64,000 nt of DNA, taken from assembly GCA_030549775.1 (NCBI GenBank), contig CM060181.1, positions 57,087,201-57,151,200 on the forward strand, in the 5' to 3' direction. Under the pieces are notes generated by a model that was given only the letters and a program-made list of their open reading frames with translations, ran no database searches and was not told the DNA's origin. This stretch comes from Tamarix chinensis (Eukaryota; Streptophyta; Magnoliopsida; Caryophyllales; Tamaricaceae). Of this stretch, positions 59,785 through 64,000 are shown one piece after another; the first letter of the stretch is position 1; each line of letters starts with the position of its first letter. The position numbers and the translations under genes are program-made.

Positions 59785-62700
59785 AAGTACCCTATTTTTC
59801 ACTACTAAAAAGTTTCATAGTAAATATTGTAGAAGTGAAGATATAAATTCAACCTATGAAAAATAGTGTATTACAACTGTATCTAACACTAGATAGAAAC
59901 CTTATTGCCTACCACACATTAAACATAAGGCTCAGTATGGAACCAATAAAACAAAAGGGAAAACTTTAATCTGTAAGAAAAAATTTACAAATAAAGAAAA
60001 TAAATGTTTACAAGCTAAGGCCACATAGGCTAAAAATCAGTATAAGATATATCAAAAGGGAAACACTAATGAATATAAATCAATTTCAATGAGATACACC
60101 TAGATCATTCAAGGAATGTACATAAAATATATTCAAGAATGCCTATGGTCAACAACCCAACAATGTTGAGAGGAGGATGGATCTATGACTAATCATCCTC
60201 ACGAAACCTGCATCAAAAATCCTACTCGTGGGATTGAGCAGGGGATTGCAACAACAACCCCATAAGTATGCATATATACTGAGAAAATCATTCTACAACC
60301 ATCATGTATATCCTAGTATAAGAAAGACCTACATAATATGCTTGTGATATACCTTACAAAAATATGCATGTGAGTTTCCTTCTTTATCATTCACATTCAA
60401 TCACACAGGTCATACAAGATGCATTTAGATCCTTTGAAACATGCTTATTCATATTCATGCAAGCACAAAAGGGTGTATAGAATTCAACATACATACTACC
60501 TTCCTAAGGGATATGGATTACTTAGACTATCCACATAATAGTATTTAAAGAATAACTTGAAGGGTAATGGGAAATCAAGGTTACATATGTTAATGTCTAA
60601 CCATAGATTCTTTAGTAGACGGATCATGTTAATAAGCATAATAGATCAATTGACGATTCATGGAAACTTGTTGTACATAATAATATACCACAACGAGCAT
60701 TCAAGATAAACATATGATTGGCATAGGAGGATAGACATGAGTTACACAACATATTCATTCTTAAGTGACGCATGAGCTCCGTAAGTACTTATAGGGTAAA
60801 GTAAGAATCACATTAGTAAAACAACCAAAAAGCATAAAACATAATTAGGCTAATTAATATCTCCTTAGCTCTCATTTTAATTATTATTTAGTTTTAGGTT
60901 AAAATAGAAGTACTTACAAAATTATTGCAGAATAATTCAACATATAATTCTTTTACACCATGTTATTGAGCAATAGGTGAGATTATTCCTCATGGTCTCT
61001 CTATATTATAGAAGTCAAACAAAATAAGTGGAGAAAAAGTCCTAAATCCTACAAGTAAACTAGTGTACATAAGTCCTAACTCATGCCGAAGTAACCTTCT
61101 TATGGTAACAAGACCCTTAATATCGATATCCCCTAGTACATTAGTATGTCTAGAGTAGGAAAAGTATTGGGATGAATGAGGATCCAAGGATCAACTAGGG
61201 TCCTACTTGAAGGCACATGATGGTAAAATGCTTAAAGGTAGACTGACCTTTGGTAGCTAATCAAGGATTGAAAAATTTAGACTTATCATGGTGCTCGTTC
61301 CACTTTAAGTTATTAGTGTCTTATGAGATAGGAATGCTATTTCACATAAAGGTCCACAAAAATTATCACACAATTTAACTTGCCTTTTTAATTAAGTGCA
61401 CCCATATTGAGTTCTCATATCATCAATTGTTCCCATTTAAGGTATCTTCAAGTGATTATACAATTGCATTATAAACTTTGCTAAAAAGTTGGAATATAAT
61501 GTTAACATCACCGATAAATATCCAAGACAACATTTGATTTCCATTTATTCCTTTAATAATAATTCAAATCTATAGTTCTAGTCCTACAATTCACTAAAAG
61601 ATGTTATAATTTAAGCCTTAAGGCAAAACATAAAGGTCCAATTAGTGGTCCACTAGAGTCCAACCTTAATTCATAACCATTTATCCATTTATATCAATAG
61701 CTAAGTGAGAGCCTCTGGTTATAGGTGAGGTCAACATAAGGTTATCATAGATGTCTATATTATCTTCTTCTATCTTTTTCTAAGACATGTAGCTTATGGG
61801 ATTTTACAATTTCAGGTCATGATATAGGTCATTAGTGGTCTATAATCCATCATTTTAGTTCATTACTTCAATCCTAACCCTAGGAAGAATCCTAGTCGAA
61901 AAAAGACCCAAATGCTTAATTTAGGACAACAAACCCTTTCATGGGTTTAAATGAAGACCAAAACTACTAATTTCATTGGCAAAATAGCTAATGGCTCTAC
62001 CAAAGAAGTCGATCAATCATAGAGCCCATTCAATCGGTTTATGGCTAAAACAACCCCAAGAAGTGTAACATACATGCAATTAAATTCTAAAGTCTTACTC
62101 AATCTATCCAAACATTAATATCAAATTATTCAAGATTCATAAAAATAAATATTTATGAATTTGAAATAGGAAAACAAATATCATACTTGGAATCTCAATA
62201 AAATCATGCTTGTATTTTATGAACTTAATTAGGGAAAAATGCATCACATTCTCTTGTTACTATGTGGATTTTTGCATATAAATCATTTTTAACCCCTTTA
62301 AAATATATATTAACATCAATTAACATATTTCTAATTGATTGACATGCATTTTTCTTCATAAGATCATTATAGCTAACATTTACTCATGGTTATGCTTTTT
62401 ACTCAAACCATGATATATAAGCATCCAAATCATGCATACAACTACATTTCTTCAAACCAACCTAAATAAATAAACTAAAGGATAATTGCTAATATGTAGG
62501 AATCTCACTAAAAAAGTTTTAAGTAAGAATCACTTACTTGATGCAAGCTAAATCCCCTAAAAATAAAATTTCCAAATCTGTGAAAACTTCAACTCTTAAA
62601 AACAAAAATCTTAACTAAGATATTATACCAAAACGTCAACAAAATTCAAAAAAGAAAATAGAAAAATAAATACATACCGTTGGGATAATATAAACAAAAG

Positions 62701-63540
62701 CCCAATTGGATCACTCAATATTTTCCCCAAAACTAGCACTACCTTCCTTAATAATTGAAACAAAAGAGAGCTAAAGACATGATTAGAATAATGTTAGAGA
62801 TTAGATTGGCAACGTTTGAAGTGTGGAAAGGAGAAAGCAAAGTGCAGATTTTAGAGAAAATTTAGTGACTGAAAGAAAGTGAAATACAGGGATGATTGTT
62901 GTTATTTATAGCCAACTAATTGAAAGATAACACTAAGGGTTCAGAAATAGAATTAAACCTACCATTGATTATTTCATTTAATTAGAATGTGTGGATTTGT
63001 CCAAGATTTGGTAAGATCTTCTCTAGAGATAAAATAGCAACTTTAGTGAACTCGAGTCTAATGAGCCAAACTTAGTATACATTAATGAAGAATTGGAAGT
63101 CAGCATAGAAGGAATATTCCATATATTTAGAAGAATACCTGAGGTTAAAGTAATCGACCTTAGAATTATGCGAAGGAGAGAAGAGGAGGAAGACAATGGT
63201 TGAGGTTATCTCTCTCCCTAATTTATCTCGTTTGATCTCCAAAACAAATTGAGTCAATATTTTAGGTTAAATGCATGATAAAAATGGTTAGGAAAATCTT
63301 AGGGATAATCTATATATGTCGGTAAGGTTATATATTAATGTAAGAAATTTTTTAGAAAAATCCAACTCAAAAAATATATGAAGCTCAAAAACCAATCGAT
63401 TAGTTTAGGTTAAATAGTTAACTGTTCTACCACAAGTCGATCATGTTTCCCCAACCAGTCGATCAGTTTTTCTACAAAACTCAATAAAGTCCTTTTTGAA
63501 CATGATTTCGAATCAAACAATGTTTCAAATATTAAAGAGT
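59785..63540 (-). mobile_element. L2 LTR, minus orientation
   Basis: The left end (AGTACCCTATTTTTCACTAC..GTGTATTACAACTGTATC) matches the L2 ends at 47231 and 54205. The body parallels element C LTRs and 35371-37411. The right part holds the start-side motif cluster (63390-63480) and purine-rich leader (62760-63230). The extreme LTR start is cut where another LTR begins at 63546. No internal region is identifiable on its 3' side, so it may be solo. The frames at 60990-61187 and 63072-63257 (minus) are incidental. Confidence 0.65.
63390..63480. repeat. CGATTGG-like motif cluster
   Basis: ACCAATCGATTAGTTTAGG, AGTCGATCATG and CCAGTCGATCAGTTTT. Confidence 0.65.
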
Positions 63541-63545
63541 TGGTG

Positions 63546-64000
63546 TAGCAACCCAAAATTCACTATATTTTTGTCATGAAAAGTGGAAGATTTTTTTTTT
63601 AATGAAAAACTCTTAAATTAAATTAAAACCCATGAATTTTGGGGATGTTACAGCTACACTTAATACCAGATCGGTTAACTTCGACAGTTCTAATACCAAG
63701 TACTAAGGTTAAAAGAAATTTTGTTAAACTTTAATTGATACGTAAATCAAGAGTTCGTGACATCAAAGATCGGAGTGCGCTTGAAAGTTTACAATCTAAA
63801 GGAGTACAATCAATCATAAGATAAAAATCAGAGTGTGTAGTTAAAGTTCCTAAAAAAGAAAATAAATTTATAAATTGTATAGGATAATTATAGGAAACTC
63901 AAAACATAATTAGAAAATCAAATCAGGGAAATCCAATAGAAAAGAAATAACATAAAGAAATAGAGTAACATAAGGAGAGAATCTGGCCACGGCACTCTCA
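63546..64000 (-). mobile_element. End of an L1 LTR, minus orientation, running off the window
   Basis: TGTAGCAACCCAAAATTCAC, then CCATGAATTTTGGGGATGTT, CTTAATACCAGATCGG and AGTACTAAGG, the same order as 28721-28930 and the reverse complement of 19090-19284. The start of this LTR lies beyond 64000. Confidence 0.7.

Overview
This window looks like nuclear DNA of a flowering plant (at least a seed plant): AT-rich, with plant splice sites, a CACTA (En/Spm-type) DNA transposon, a plant mobile domain pseudogene and layers of old, stop-riddled Ty3/gypsy retrotransposons. I cannot name the species. I see no intact protein-coding gene; nearly everything is repeat or pseudogene. Alignments were made by eye, so boundaries are good to a few bases where a terminus or duplication is quoted and otherwise to about 50 bases.

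Left part (1 to 11786), mostly low-copy remnants. An unidentified acidic-tailed fragment (1-240, minus) and a retrotransposon LTR fragment (about 300-2442) precede a frameshifted minus-strand pseudogene (3109-3632). A complete-looking CACTA element follows at 3870-9462, flanked by the target duplication TTA. It encodes no transposase that I can see. Instead it carries pieces of host genes: on the minus strand an RLCK-VI-type kinase fragment (two exons, correct intron borders) fused to an FF-domain exon of a PRP40-like splicing factor, and on the plus strand two exon-like blocks of an unidentified gene. A GC-rich block lies beside its right end. After it comes a plant mobile domain (PMD/MAIN-like) pseudogene (10816-11786), cut off by a retrotransposon LTR.

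Right part (11787 to 64000), nested Ty3/gypsy elements from two LTR types. Type L1 has LTRs of about 5-5.5 kb holding a CT-rich leader, a kilobase of TTA-type microsatellite and a 50-bp GGTCCACCGGC minisatellite. Type L2 has LTRs of about 3.3-3.7 kb with clusters of CGATTGG-like motifs. Element B (13274-26734, plus) has a 5' LTR split by a solo L1 LTR (13749-19284), an initiator-Met-tRNA primer site, degenerate gag and protease, and a polypurine tract directly before its 3' LTR; pol is missing. A 1.8-kb segment is duplicated at 28590-32335 and 33498-35370, the first copy split by another L1 LTR. A chromovirus end (chromodomain, polypurine tract, LTR start) sits near 37430-38200. Another minus-strand L1 LTR occupies about 43100-46415.

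Element C (47231-57591, minus) is the best-preserved retrotransposon: two L2 LTRs around a pol remnant with protease linker, reverse transcriptase, integrase and C-terminal tail, every domain carrying stops or frameshifts. A further L2 LTR (59785-63540) and the end of an L1 LTR (63546-64000) close the window. The genes do not form a working pathway; what can be read is a history of insertion, solo-LTR formation, deletion and gene-fragment capture.
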